Shown one piece after another: positions 43,877 through 53,395 of a stretch of DNA of 64,000 nt. The notes below the pieces were generated by a model. It saw only the letters and a list, made by a program, of their open reading frames with translations. It was not told the origin of the DNA and did no database searches. Origin of the DNA: Halarcobacter ebronensis (lineage in GTDB: Bacteria > Campylobacterota > Campylobacteria > Campylobacterales > Arcobacteraceae); assembly GCF_013201825.1 (NCBI RefSeq), contig NZ_CP053836.1, positions 1,674,001-1,738,000 of the forward strand, written 5' to 3'. Each line of letters starts with the position of its first letter. Positions within the stretch are counted from its first letter, which is position 1. The position numbers were made by a program, and so were the translations under genes.

Positions 43877-44710
43877 TTATAAAATTACTGTTTTATTTTC
43901 AAATACAAAAACTCTATCTTCTAAAAGAAGTTGTAAAGCATTTGAAAGTACAACTTTTTCAACATTTTTTCCAGCCATTCTCATATCTTCCCAAGAGTAT
44001 GTATGGTCAACTCTTAGAACATCTTGAGAGATAATTGGACCCTCATCTAAATCATCTGTTACATAGTGAGCTGTTGCACCAATAATTTTAACACCTCTGT
44101 GGTGAGCTTGTTTATATGGATTTGCTCCTATAAATGCAGGTAAAAATGAGTGATGGATATTTAAAACTTGTTTTGGAAAAGTGTGAACAAATTTTGGAGT
44201 TAATATTCTCATATATTTTGCTAAAACTATAAGCTCTGGGTTATACTCTTTTATCTTCTCAATAACTAAATCTTCGTGGGTTTGTCTATCCATATCATCT
44301 GCACTAATACAATGAAAAGGGATATCAAACTTTTCAACTAAATCTCTTAAATAGTCATGATTTGCAATTACTGCTTTAATATTTGCATTTAACTCACCAT
44401 CTAAATATCTAATGAGCAAATCTCCTAAAACATGAGACTCTTTAGTTGCAAGAATTACAATATCTTTTTTTGATTTTAAATTTAATTTTATTGTTGACTC
44501 TTTTGGAAGAACCTCTTTTAACTCTTTTAACAAAATCTCTACATTAACTTCACCAGAGATAACTGTTCTCATAAAAAATTTATTGGTATCTTTATCAACA
44601 AACTCAGCATTTTGTTCAATATTTAAGTGGTTAGCAAAAAGGATTTTAGAAATATTGTAAACTAAACCTTTTGCATCAATAGTATCAATAAGAAGTATAT
44701 ACTCTTTCAT
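43877..44710 (-). CDS. purU: Formyltetrahydrofolate deformylase (PurU)
   Basis: A 277-residue enzyme that hydrolyses 10-formyl-THF to THF and formate. An ACT domain covers about residues 1-80. The catalytic domain has the His in LNIHHSFLPAFIGANPYKQA and the Asp in YVTDDLDEGPIISQ. It is followed by trmL. A strong terminator lies between it and the malic enzyme gene. Confidence 0.93.
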   Translation of the reverse strand: MKEYILLIDTIDAKGLVYNISKILFANHLNIEQNAEFVDKDTNKFFMRTVISGEVNVEILLKELKEVLPKESTIKLNLKSKKDIVILATKESHVLGDLLIRYLDGELNANIKAVIANHDYLRDLVEKFDIPFHCISADDMDRQTHEDLVIEKIKEYNPELIVLAKYMRILTPKFVHTFPKQVLNIHHSFLPAFIGANPYKQAHHRGVKIIGATAHYVTDDLDEGPIISQDVLRVDHTYSWEDMRMAGKNVEKVVLSNALQLLLEDRVFVFENKTVIL

Positions 44711-44727
44711 TTTTTTCCTATATAAAC

Positions 44728-44759
44728 GGTATTATTTCAATTAAGCTTGAAATAATACC
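44728..44759 (-). terminator. Strong hairpin terminator downstream of the malic enzyme gene
   Basis: GGTATTATTTCAA and TTGAAATAATACC form a perfect 13-bp stem with a six-base loop, 11 bp after the malic enzyme stop. It separates that gene from purU. The trailing U-run on the minus strand is short. Confidence 0.75.
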
Positions 44760-44770
44760 ATTAAATAGTT

Positions 44771-46030
44771 TTAAATCATTTTAGATAGTTTCTCTTTATA
44801 CTCTTCAATGTTAAAACTTTTAACTCTTGCAACACCTGTATCAACTGCTGCTTGTGCAACTGCAGCTGAAACTTCAACAATAAGTCTTTTGTCAAATGGT
44901 TTAGGTAAAATATACTCTTTTGAGTAAACTAAATGATCTCCAAATATAGCTTTTATATCATCTGGTACTGGTTTTTTAGCTAAATCTGCAATTGCTTTTG
45001 CTGCTGCTTTTTTCATTGCCATATTTATCTTTTTTGCTTGAACATCAAGCGCCCCTCTAAAGATAAAAGGAAATCCAATTACATTATTTACTTGATTATT
45101 AAAGTCACTTCTTCCAGTTCCAACAATAGCTTTATCTCTAATAGCTAAAACATCTTCAGGAAACAGTTCAGGTGTTGGATTTGCTAATGAAAATACAATA
45201 GGTTCATCAGCCATAACTGAAATATGCTCTTGTGTAAAAGTACCTGGTCTTGATAATCCTAATACAACATCTGCACCTCTAAATGCTTCTATTTTTGATA
45301 ATGGTTTTGGATGAGAAAACTCTTTTTTATATTTATTTAAATCATCTCTTTTATCATGAATTACACCTTTAGAGTCACACATAATAATGTTTTTAACTCC
45401 AACTGCTTTATACATTCTAGCACATGAGATAGCCGCAGCTCCTGCTCCAACAACAACAACTTTTAAATCTTCTAAATTCTTTTTAATAATATCACAAGCA
45501 TTGATTAAACCTGCTGTTGTAATAATTGCTGTTCCATGTTGGTCATCATGCATAACTGGAATATTTAATTCTTCAACAAGTCTTCTCTCAATTTCAAAAC
45601 ATTCAGGTGACTTTATATCTTCTAAGTTAATTCCTCCAAATGTAGGTGCAATAGCTTTACATACATCAACAAATCTATCAATATCTTCTTCATCAACTTC
45701 AATATCAAAAGAGTCAATAGCTGAGAATTTTTTAAATAGTACAGATTTTCCTTCCATAACTGGTTTTGAAGCCAATGCTCCAATATTACCAAGTCCTAGT
45801 ACGGCTGTACCGTTTGATATTACAGCAACAAGATTTCTTTTTGCTGTGTATTTATATGCATTTTCAGGATTTTCTTCAATCTCTAAGCATGGAAATGCTA
45901 CTCCTGGAGTATATGCCATTGATAAATCTCTTTGTGTTTTTAATTCAGTAGTAGTTTCAATAGCTAATTTACCAGGTTTTGGAAATTGATGATATTCTAA
46001 TGCTTCTTCTTTCGTAACTGCTTTACTCAT
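44771..46030 (-). CDS. NAD(P)-dependent malic enzyme, short form
   Basis: A 419-residue malate decarboxylase making pyruvate and CO2. Conserved segments are AVLGLGNIGALASKPVMEGK, the metal-site MHDDQHGTAIITTAGL and the nucleotide-binding VVVVGAGAAAISCARM. It lacks the C-terminal phosphotransacetylase-like domain of long MaeB. The 5' leader contains a hairpin next to the ribosome site. Confidence 0.93.
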   Translation of the reverse strand: MSKAVTKEEALEYHQFPKPGKLAIETTTELKTQRDLSMAYTPGVAFPCLEIEENPENAYKYTAKRNLVAVISNGTAVLGLGNIGALASKPVMEGKSVLFKKFSAIDSFDIEVDEEDIDRFVDVCKAIAPTFGGINLEDIKSPECFEIERRLVEELNIPVMHDDQHGTAIITTAGLINACDIIKKNLEDLKVVVVGAGAAAISCARMYKAVGVKNIIMCDSKGVIHDKRDDLNKYKKEFSHPKPLSKIEAFRGADVVLGLSRPGTFTQEHISVMADEPIVFSLANPTPELFPEDVLAIRDKAIVGTGRSDFNNQVNNVIGFPFIFRGALDVQAKKINMAMKKAAAKAIADLAKKPVPDDIKAIFGDHLVYSKEYILPKPFDKRLIVEVSAAVAQAAVDTGVARVKSFNIEEYKEKLSKMI

Positions 46031-46041
46031 AATAACTTTCC

Positions 46042-46074
46042 CTTAGTTTAATTTGCAATCAAATTTTAACTAAG
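46042..46074 (-). promoter_or_regulatory. Leader hairpin adjoining the ribosome site of the malic enzyme gene
   Basis: CTTAGTTTAATTTG (46042-46055) pairs with CAAATTTTAACTAAG (46060-46074) with one bulge and a four-base loop. On the minus strand the lower arm runs straight into AAGGGAAAG, the ribosome site. It could affect translation or be an operator. Confidence 0.45.
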
Positions 46075-46178
46075 AAAAACTTATAAATTTAAAGAAAAAA
46101 ATAATTTGAACTTATAAAAATATTAATTAAAAATGAATTACATCATTTTTACACCAGATTTACATAATTCATACATAA

Positions 46179-46853
46179 TTACGATAATATCGAAATTATA
46201 CCTGCAAACCTTCCACAATTTTTATCAATTCTATATGAAAAAAAATTTACTCCACTACATTTTGTACAAATATTAGTAATATTTATATTTGTCACATCTA
46301 TGTCACTTAATTGTTTTCTATTAATTCCTTGCAAATCTATATATCTATTGTTTTCAAACTCTATTCCAAAACTTGTTTTTACAATATTTGCTAACTTTTC
46401 ATCAACTTCATAACAACATTTTTGAATAGAAGGTCCCATTACAACTTCAATATTTTCCAAGATAGATCCAAACTCATCTCTCATTTTAAGTGCTGTTTTT
46501 TTGGCTATGTTTTGAAAAGTAGAGTTTCTTCCTGCATGAACAGCTGCTATTACACCTTTAAATTTGTCAAACATTAATATTGGTATGCAGTCTGCAACCA
46601 TTACCATAAGAGTAAGACCTTTTTTATCAGTAATAATCGCATCACATTTGTCAATTATATTTGGTGAATTTTCATCTACAATTACAATATTATCTCCATG
46701 AACTTGATTCATTGAGATAAGTTTTTTAATATCAAAACTAAACTTATTTGCCAACTCTAATCTATTTTTGTCTACATTCTCTTTTTTGTCAGGTACGTGA
46801 TAAGCTATATTTCCTTCGTCTTTATTTGTAAAGGTATAAAAAATATCATACAT
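46179..46853 (-). CDS. PgeF/YfiH-family (laccase-domain) protein
   Basis: About 224 residues, using the ATG at 46853 with AAAGGA six bases upstream; an in-frame ATG lies nine codons earlier. Family motifs are ISMNQVHGDNIVIV, VMVADCIPILMFD, AAVHAGRNST and QKCCYEVDE, which supply the His/Cys zinc or copper site. Members act as purine nucleoside hydrolase/phosphorylase-type enzymes or in peptidoglycan editing. It stands alone next to aroE. Confidence 0.88.
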   Translation of the reverse strand: MYDIFYTFTNKDEGNIAYHVPDKKENVDKNRLELANKFSFDIKKLISMNQVHGDNIVIVDENSPNIIDKCDAIITDKKGLTLMVMVADCIPILMFDKFKGVIAAVHAGRNSTFQNIAKKTALKMRDEFGSILENIEVVMGPSIQKCCYEVDEKLANIVKTSFGIEFENNRYIDLQGINRKQLSDIDVTNINITNICTKCSGVNFFSYRIDKNCGRFAGIISILS

Positions 46854-46948
46854 AAGAAATCCTTTTTTGATTATAAGCATTGTACAATTAATAATTTAAT
46901 ATATTCTTATCAAAAATTTAATAAAATGGCTCTCTTTAAAGGAAAACA

Positions 46949-47752
46949 ATGTCAGATAAAAAAGAACTATTCGCAATATTTGGAAATCCAGTTGAGCACT
47001 CAAAATCTCCTCAAATGCACAATGCAGGTTTTAAGAAGATAGATTTTAATGGAAACTACATAAAACATTTAGTTGAAGATGGAAATAAAATAAAAGAGAT
47101 TTTTTTAGAAAACTCTTACAAAGGAGCAAATATTACTGTTCCTCATAAAGAGTATGCTTATGAAAATGCAGATGAAGTAAGAGGCTTAGCAAAAGATATA
47201 AAAGCAGTTAATACTTATATAAATGAAAATGGAAAAGTAATAGCATATAACACTGATGCACCAGGTTTTATAAAAGCAATTGAGAGTTTTGGGGGAATAA
47301 AATCTGTACTACTTTTAGGAGCAGGAGGGACTGCAAAAGCCATTAGTTTAGCTTTACAAAAAGAAAAAATAGAAGTTACAGTTTTAAATAGAAGTGAAAA
47401 TAAACTTGATTTTTTTAAAGAACACAATATTAAGTGCTACTCTTGGGAAAATTTTCAAGCAAAAAAATATGATTTAATAGTAAACTCTACAAGTGCAGGA
47501 TTAAAAGATGAATATTTACCTTGCAATAAAAAGCTTTTAGAGACTCTTTTTAAAACTGCAAAATTTGCCTTTGATTGTGTATATGGGAAAATTACACCAT
47601 TTTTAGCTTTGGCAAAAGAGAATAATCTAGAGATAAAAGATGGGGAAGATATGCTTTTATATCAAGGTGTTCTTGCATTTGAATACTTTACAAATACAAA
47701 AGCTTCTAAAGAGCTAATTGAAGCCATGAGAAAAGGTTTAAAAGAGGGATAA
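46949..47752 (+). CDS. aroE: Shikimate dehydrogenase (AroE)
   Basis: A 267-residue NADPH-dependent enzyme that reduces 3-dehydroshikimate. The substrate site is in FGNPVEHSKSPQMHN with the catalytic Lys in NITVPHKE. The dinucleotide fold is LLLGAGGTAKAISLAL, and NSTSAGLKDE and CVYGKITPFL complete the family set. An AAAGGA ribosome site fixes the start. Confidence 0.95.
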   Translation: MSDKKELFAIFGNPVEHSKSPQMHNAGFKKIDFNGNYIKHLVEDGNKIKEIFLENSYKGANITVPHKEYAYENADEVRGLAKDIKAVNTYINENGKVIAYNTDAPGFIKAIESFGGIKSVLLLGAGGTAKAISLALQKEKIEVTVLNRSENKLDFFKEHNIKCYSWENFQAKKYDLIVNSTSAGLKDEYLPCNKKLLETLFKTAKFAFDCVYGKITPFLALAKENNLEIKDGEDMLLYQGVLAFEYFTNTKASKELIEAMRKGLKEG

Positions 47753-47778
47753 TATATTAATTATTAAAAAAAATTAAT

Positions 47779-50001
47779 TTAATTTACAATTTCAAGCCTA
47801 TTTCTTCCTGCTTTTTTTGCTTTATATACTGCTTCATCTGCTCTTTTTATAGTTTGTTCAATACTTTCATCTTCAATATATAATGTGGCACCTATTGAAC
47901 AAGTTATATGTTTAACTACTTTGAATTCTTCTAGTTCAACAACAACTCTTATATGCTCTAATGCTTTAATTAAACCATTTAAAGAGTCTGTTTTAAAAAT
48001 AAAAACAAACTCTTCTCCACCCCATCTAATTAGAATATCATTTTCCCTTGAATACTTTTGTACTGTTTTAACAAAATCCATTAGAACAATATCTCCAACA
48101 TCATGGCCAAATGTATCATTTACTGATTTAAAATGGTCAATATCAATAAATGCAAGACCGAGTTTAGAACTATTTTGAGTAAAGTTTTTAATTAACAATT
48201 TATAGTTTTGTTCAAAATATTCTCTATTTAAAGCATTGGTTAATTTATCATGAATTGTTTTATCTTCCAACTCAATATGTTTTAACATAGTTTGTGTAAT
48301 ATCTGTAAAAGTTAAAATATAATAACCATCTTCAAACTTATTTACAGTAACAGCAAAAGCATGGATTGTATAGTCATACATTAACATTCCTACAATTCTT
48401 TTTGAGTGAGGAATTTTCTCTAAATGCTCTATCCAATTTTCACCGTTTTCTATTTTTCCAAGATGAAAAAATCTATCATTTTGAACAAATAGATCACATA
48501 TACAATTAAATTTTTTCTTGAAATCTTCCAAAGATTTAAAACCTAAAAATATAAAAAACTTTTTATTTGCATAATTTATCTCTATTGAATCAGATACAAC
48601 AACAATATTATCTTGTAAGTCTATAAATTTTTGAAGCTTTTTATAAGCATTTCTCTCTTGTGTTATATCCCTTGATGAAGAATATAAATACTCTTCACCT
48701 TCAAGTTGAATCCATTTTGCATTTATTTGGGCATCAAAAGTTGTACCATCTTTCCTTTTATGTTTAACATTAAAAACCTCTGCTTTATCAATCTTTATTT
48801 CAACTTCTTTTGGATTGTAATTATTTGTATCAAAATCTTTTATATTTAATTTCAAAACCTCTTCGTAGGTGTATCCTAACATATTTGCAAAAGCTTGGTT
48901 TGATTCATAAATATTTCCATTTTTATCAAGGATATGTATCCCATCACTTGCTAAATTCATTAAATCTTTATATCGACTTTTCTCTTTTTCTATATCTTTT
49001 TTAGATCTTAAGGTTAACTCCTGAATTTTCATTAATTGATACAGCAAGAAAAAAACTACAATTAAAATTAAAGAGAATAATACTGTTCTATCATGTCTAT
49101 GTTCTTCAAAAAGCTTTAAATCTTGACTTTTTTCATAAAAAACAAAATAGATGATACTCTCTCCCTTAGGACTAACTATAGGCAAAAAAGATACAATATA
49201 GTGCTCATTTGGTAATTCAAGATTAAAAAATTTCTGACTTTTTAAGCCTTTAGCAACTCTTTCATAAAATTCTTTATTAAAAGTTATCTTATTAAAAAAA
49301 TCTCTACCTTCATCTTCTTTTAGCTCTACATAATCACTATTTTCAGCACTTAGCTTATAATTCTGCTTCTCTTCAAGGAATACCATTTTATCAAAATCAC
49401 TTTTTTTGATTAAAGAATGGGTATATATTCCATAAACTTTCTCTATCTCATTTTCAAATTTATCCAAACCAAAAGAGAGTTCCACACTTCCTATATACTC
49501 ACCTTTAAAAAAAAGAGGAAAAAGATTTCTTATTCCAGGAAGGACTCTACCTATTTCAAATCCATTTATTCCTTTTTGTAATCTATTGGTATATTCAACT
49601 GTATATCTAAAAGAGCTAAGATCATCTCCAAACTTTTCAGGTCTATGCATTCTTAAAAATGAAATATTATTTGGAAGATGAAAATCTATCTGTTTAAAAC
49701 CTAAAGAAGAGAGATATAAATAGTCAGTTTTTAATAGATTAAATAGAGCTTCTCTATCTCTTTTTGCAAAAACTTCAAGAATCTCTTCTCTATCAATAAA
49801 ACCTCTAAAAGAGCTATCTGCTAACTCTGTTAAATTTTTATTTACTATTCTAAACTGGGCTTCAATATTAGAAATATTTTGTTTAAGAAGCTCTTCTTTT
49901 TTATCATCATAATACTTGTCTATTTGCAAGATAAGCCCTGCTTCGCATACTATAAAAAGAACAAAAAGAAAAACTCGATTTACTATCTCTTTTTTTCCCA
50001 A
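47779..50001 (-). CDS. Membrane diguanylate cyclase with Cache and PAS domains
   Basis: A 740-residue signalling protein. A helix near residues 8-26 and another near 310-325 flank a periplasmic Cache-type domain (FHLPNNISFLRMHRPEKFGDDL). A PAS domain follows (DGIHILDKNGNIYESNQAFANMLGYTYEEV), then a second PAS-like region. The C-terminal GGDEF domain has RWGGEEF as active loop and RxxD (REND) five residues before it, the product-inhibition I-site. It should make c-di-GMP in response to a periplasmic signal. Confidence 0.9.
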   Translation of the reverse strand: MGKKEIVNRVFLFVLFIVCEAGLILQIDKYYDDKKEELLKQNISNIEAQFRIVNKNLTELADSSFRGFIDREEILEVFAKRDREALFNLLKTDYLYLSSLGFKQIDFHLPNNISFLRMHRPEKFGDDLSSFRYTVEYTNRLQKGINGFEIGRVLPGIRNLFPLFFKGEYIGSVELSFGLDKFENEIEKVYGIYTHSLIKKSDFDKMVFLEEKQNYKLSAENSDYVELKEDEGRDFFNKITFNKEFYERVAKGLKSQKFFNLELPNEHYIVSFLPIVSPKGESIIYFVFYEKSQDLKLFEEHRHDRTVLFSLILIVVFFLLYQLMKIQELTLRSKKDIEKEKSRYKDLMNLASDGIHILDKNGNIYESNQAFANMLGYTYEEVLKLNIKDFDTNNYNPKEVEIKIDKAEVFNVKHKRKDGTTFDAQINAKWIQLEGEEYLYSSSRDITQERNAYKKLQKFIDLQDNIVVVSDSIEINYANKKFFIFLGFKSLEDFKKKFNCICDLFVQNDRFFHLGKIENGENWIEHLEKIPHSKRIVGMLMYDYTIHAFAVTVNKFEDGYYILTFTDITQTMLKHIELEDKTIHDKLTNALNREYFEQNYKLLIKNFTQNSSKLGLAFIDIDHFKSVNDTFGHDVGDIVLMDFVKTVQKYSRENDILIRWGGEEFVFIFKTDSLNGLIKALEHIRVVVELEEFKVVKHITCSIGATLYIEDESIEQTIKRADEAVYKAKKAGRNRLEIVN

Positions 50002-50086
50002 AGAAATCCTTAAAAATCATATATTTTTACACAACTATTAAATTTTACATATTGAGTTATAAAAAATGAGTTAAATTAAAAAACTA

Positions 50087-50611
50087 CTAAAAACTCTTAT
50101 TCATCTTCTTGAGAATTTCATAGGTTTTACTTACATCATATGTTGCACTGTGATATGACAAAGGATCAAAATCAATTCCATAAAAAAGGCAAGTCTCATC
50201 CAATTTTGGATTTTTTATACTTCCATTTCTATTTATTGCTTTGACTATATTTTTATTCTCTTTCATAGTACAAAAATGTTTTTCAAATCTTACTAATCCT
50301 TCTAAATGTCTTAATTCAAAATTTATATTGTGTGCAATAAGAGTTTTAACACCTCTACAAAACTCTATAAACTCTAGATCTTCACTAAAATATGAGCTAT
50401 AACTAGCACCATTTCTATGGGCAAGAATTTTTTCAGGAGTTAATCTATGAACTTCATATGAGTAAGGATTTACAGGATATCGTGAAAGATAATATCTATG
50501 AAATTTATCTACAACTTTAAATTCATTGTTAACTAATTCCAACTTCACAGCTGCTGCTTCAATAACATCTTGGGGATTCATTGTATTTGTTTCAAAATCT
50601 ATAATAATCAT
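50087..50611 (-). CDS. DEDDh 3'-5' exonuclease family protein
   Basis: A 174-residue DnaQ-fold nuclease. ExoI is IDFETNT (Asp, Glu), ExoII is HNINFELRHL and ExoIII-epsilon is HSATYDVSKTYEIL (His and Asp), so the catalytic set looks complete, with Glu in the ExoII position where Asp is usual. It follows the metallophosphatase gene by 30 bp. The nucleic-acid target is unknown. Confidence 0.78.
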   Translation of the reverse strand: MIIIDFETNTMNPQDVIEAAAVKLELVNNEFKVVDKFHRYYLSRYPVNPYSYEVHRLTPEKILAHRNGASYSSYFSEDLEFIEFCRGVKTLIAHNINFELRHLEGLVRFEKHFCTMKENKNIVKAINRNGSIKNPKLDETCLFYGIDFDPLSYHSATYDVSKTYEILKKMNKSF

Positions 50612-50641
50612 AATGGAAGTATATTATAACTTTAGTAAATT

Positions 50642-51337
50642 TTAATCCTCAATATTCTCCTGCGTTATTAACTCTAAAGATGGAAACTCCAAAGCACAAA
50701 GCCTTGGGATCAAACCTATATTTTTTGAGTAGCAGCATCCTAAATCAATTTGAGCTCTAAACTCTTTGATTATTGGTTCTGTTGTTGGGGTATGTCCATA
50801 TACATTATATATCTCTTTGTTGTCATAGTTTTTATATCTGGAAAATAGTGTGCTATGTTTAAACTCTTCATACTCAAAAGAGTCTATTGGATAATCTCTA
50901 AACTTCCAATTCTCTTCAACACTTGAATGGGAAACAACCAAATATCTGCCATCTTTAGTTTTTATATCTTTATACTCAATAAATAGGGGTAAGTTTTTAA
51001 AATATTCCACATCACTTTGGATTTTATCTATTCTATTATAGGATTTTAAAGTTGAGTAGCCCCCTGCCCTTTGAATCCATTTTGATTCAAGCATATAATC
51101 TCTGTTTTCAAGTATTTTAGGAGTATCTTCAATCATAAAAAGTTCATGATTTCCTAAAACACAGTCAAAATTGTTTTTTTTAACAAAATCAACAACTTTA
51201 GAAGAGTTTGAACCTCTGTCAATCAAATCACCAACAAAACAGATTCTTGCATTTTTGGGAAGTTTTTTTATTAAAGCTATAAGGGTTTTAAAACAGCCAT
51301 GAACATCACCAATAATATATATCTTATTTTCTGACAT
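50642..51337 (-). CDS. Metallophosphoesterase, Ser/Thr-phosphatase-like
   Basis: A 231-residue PPP-type phosphoesterase with GDVHGCFKTL, GDLIDRGSNS and LGNHELFM, the dinuclear-metal motifs shared by lambda phosphatase, PrpE and ApaH. His residues in VVSHSSVEE and VYGHTPTTE complete the site. It could dephosphorylate proteins or Ap4A. Confidence 0.87.
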   Translation of the reverse strand: MSENKIYIIGDVHGCFKTLIALIKKLPKNARICFVGDLIDRGSNSSKVVDFVKKNNFDCVLGNHELFMIEDTPKILENRDYMLESKWIQRAGGYSTLKSYNRIDKIQSDVEYFKNLPLFIEYKDIKTKDGRYLVVSHSSVEENWKFRDYPIDSFEYEEFKHSTLFSRYKNYDNKEIYNVYGHTPTTEPIIKEFRAQIDLGCCYSKNIGLIPRLCALEFPSLELITQENIED

Positions 51338-51509
51338 ATCAAACCCTCGTAAAAGAAGTTACTCTATTTTTTACCAAAAATTATTAAAAAAACTTCTTAA
51401 TATCAAAAAGTAATATTCAACTTTATCTATCTATAATTTTTCTTTTTCATCAAAATTTATTGAAATATTTAGTAATATATTTACTTTAAAATTTAGAAGG
51501 ATTATAAAA

Positions 51510-52148
51510 TTGAAAAATAAAAATATTAAGAAATTTGCAAATTATGCTGTTATTGGTGGACTTGGTGCATTTTTGATTTCAGGACTTACAGGTTGTGATA
51601 ACAAAGGTTCAAATAATCAAAATCAAGGGCAAAGTGATGCTTTTTCACAAGCTAGTCAAAAACAAGCAGCTTTTGTAATTATTGAACAAACAGAAGAGGG
51701 AAAATATAAAATTGCAGAGGAGTTTCCTGCTTCAAAAAATACAATTGTTTTAAGAAGCCCAGATGGAACTGAAAGAATTTTATCTCAAGAAGAGATTGAT
51801 AAGTTAGTTAAAGATGAGGCAGCAAAAATTGATGCAGGAACCTCAGGCTTAACAAATCCACAAATGAGTAGTGATATGGGGCTTGGAGGAGTTTTATTAT
51901 CATCTATTGCAGGAGCAATGCTTGGTTCATGGATAGGAAATAAACTATTTAACAATCAAAACTATCAAAATCAAAGATCTGCACAATATAAATCACCACA
52001 AACATATAGTAGATCTCAAAGTTCATTTAGTAAAACTCCTTCAACTTCTACAAGTAGTACTAAAAAAACTGGCTTTTTTGGAAGTAGTTCGGGAAGCTCT
52101 AAATCTGGCTCTTTCTCTGGAAGTGGCTCTTCTTCGTTTGGTGGTTAA
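51510..52148 (+). CDS. UPF0323 family lipoprotein
   Basis: A 212-residue lipoprotein with a TTG start and AGAAGGA ribosome site. The signal peptide ends with a lipobox (SGLTGC, Cys29). A conserved middle part (VIIEQTEEGKYKIAEEFP...GTERILSQEEID), a Gly-rich hydrophobic hairpin (GVLLSSIAGAMLGSWIGN) and a Ser/Gly-rich tail follow. UPF0323 is a family of the Campylobacterota with unknown function. The next gene starts 2 bp later. Confidence 0.82.
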   Translation: MKNKNIKKFANYAVIGGLGAFLISGLTGCDNKGSNNQNQGQSDAFSQASQKQAAFVIIEQTEEGKYKIAEEFPASKNTIVLRSPDGTERILSQEEIDKLVKDEAAKIDAGTSGLTNPQMSSDMGLGGVLLSSIAGAMLGSWIGNKLFNNQNYQNQRSAQYKSPQTYSRSQSSFSKTPSTSTSSTKKTGFFGSSSGSSKSGSFSGSGSSSFGG

Positions 52149-52150
52149 TA

Positions 52151-53329
52151 ATGAAACTAAAAAAATTACAACCATTAACCAATGATTATTTAGAATCGAT
52201 TGGTTTTGTATGGCATACGGATATTGATAACAGCTCTTATGTGGCAAATGAAGTTGTGGAGATTAGTGAAGAGGAAGCTAATACTTACTATGAAGCTTGT
52301 AATGAACTATATGATATGTTTTGTGAAGCTGGAGAGTATGTAATAGAAAACAACCTATTCCATGAGATAAATATACCTTTTAACTTAGTTGAGATTATAA
52401 AAGAGTCATGGGAAAATGATGTTCATTGGCATTTATACTCTAGATTTGATTTAGCTGGAGGAGTAGATGGGAAACCAATTAAACTATTAGAGTTTAATGC
52501 AGATACACCAACTTCACTTTTTGAAACAGCAATTATTCAATGGGCACTATTAAAAGCAAATAACCTTGAAAATGTAAGTCAATTTAATAATTTGTATGAA
52601 GCATTAAAAGAGAATTTTAAAAGAATTATCACCCTTGATACAGACACAAACAAATTTGAAGAGTACTACTCAAAACTTAATTGGAAAATACTCTTCTCTT
52701 CAATATCTAGTTCAAGTGAAGATATAAATACAACAAAACTTTTACAACATATTGCAAGTGAGGCTGGATTTAATACAGACTTCGAATATATTGAAAATGT
52801 TCAATTTAGTGATGAAGGTATTTTTAAAGATGAGGAAGCTTTTGAATTTTGGTTTAAACTTATTCCTTGGGAAAATATAGCTATTGAAGAGGGAGAACTT
52901 GCAGTTCTTTTAACTGAAATAGTAAAAGAGAAAAAAGCAATTATCTTTAATCCTGCATATACTTTAATGTTCCAATCAAAAGGTTTTATGAAAATTCTTT
53001 GGGATCTTTTTCCAAACCATCCACTTCTTTTAGAGACCTCTTTTGAACCATTAGAGAATAAAAAACAGGTTGAAAAAAGATGTTTTGGAAGAGAAGGAGC
53101 AAATATTAAAATTATAAATAGTGATGGCTCTATTGAATTAGAAACAAGTGGAGAGTATGAAGGGCATAGAGCTATTTATCAAGAGTATGTGGAACTTCCA
53201 AAAGATATGGAAGGAAACTCTTACCAAGCTGGTGTTTTCTATGCTTATGAAGCTTGTGCTTTAGGCTTTAGAAGAGGTGAAAAAATTTTAAATAATATGT
53301 CTAAATTTGTAGGGCATATTATAAAGTAA
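52151..53329 (+). CDS. Glutathionylspermidine-synthase-like ATP-grasp protein
   Basis: A 392-residue protein resembling the C-terminal synthetase domain of Gsp. Segments include SYVANEVVEISEEEANTYYEA, SRFDLAGGVDGKPIKLLEFNADTPTSLFE and KQVEKRCFGREGANIKI, the conserved substrate and ATP-binding parts. No amidase domain is present. The true substrate of stand-alone proteins of this kind (YgiC/YjfC) is not known. It is tied to the UPF0323 lipoprotein gene. Confidence 0.82.
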   Translation: MKLKKLQPLTNDYLESIGFVWHTDIDNSSYVANEVVEISEEEANTYYEACNELYDMFCEAGEYVIENNLFHEINIPFNLVEIIKESWENDVHWHLYSRFDLAGGVDGKPIKLLEFNADTPTSLFETAIIQWALLKANNLENVSQFNNLYEALKENFKRIITLDTDTNKFEEYYSKLNWKILFSSISSSSEDINTTKLLQHIASEAGFNTDFEYIENVQFSDEGIFKDEEAFEFWFKLIPWENIAIEEGELAVLLTEIVKEKKAIIFNPAYTLMFQSKGFMKILWDLFPNHPLLLETSFEPLENKKQVEKRCFGREGANIKIINSDGSIELETSGEYEGHRAIYQEYVELPKDMEGNSYQAGVFYAYEACALGFRRGEKILNNMSKFVGHIIK

Positions 53330-53395
53330 TCTCTTAAATCAGGTTTTCTTAATTTTGTAGTATACTTCCAAATAAATTACTACAAGATTACGAAA

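Noticed and set aside
45387-45989. 200-codon open frame on the plus strand opposite the malic enzyme gene
   Set aside because: It is antisense to a clear malic enzyme, with low-complexity composition and no recognisable motif.
47753-47778. Hairpin between aroE and the diguanylate cyclase gene
   Set aside because: ATTAATT/AATTAAT arms are made only of A and T in a run of As, so chance is likely.
51353-51398. Inverted repeat AAGAAGTT / AACTTCTT upstream of the UPF0323 gene
   Set aside because: Eight-base arms with a 30-base loop in AT-rich DNA; not placed over a promoter element, so not reported as a feature.
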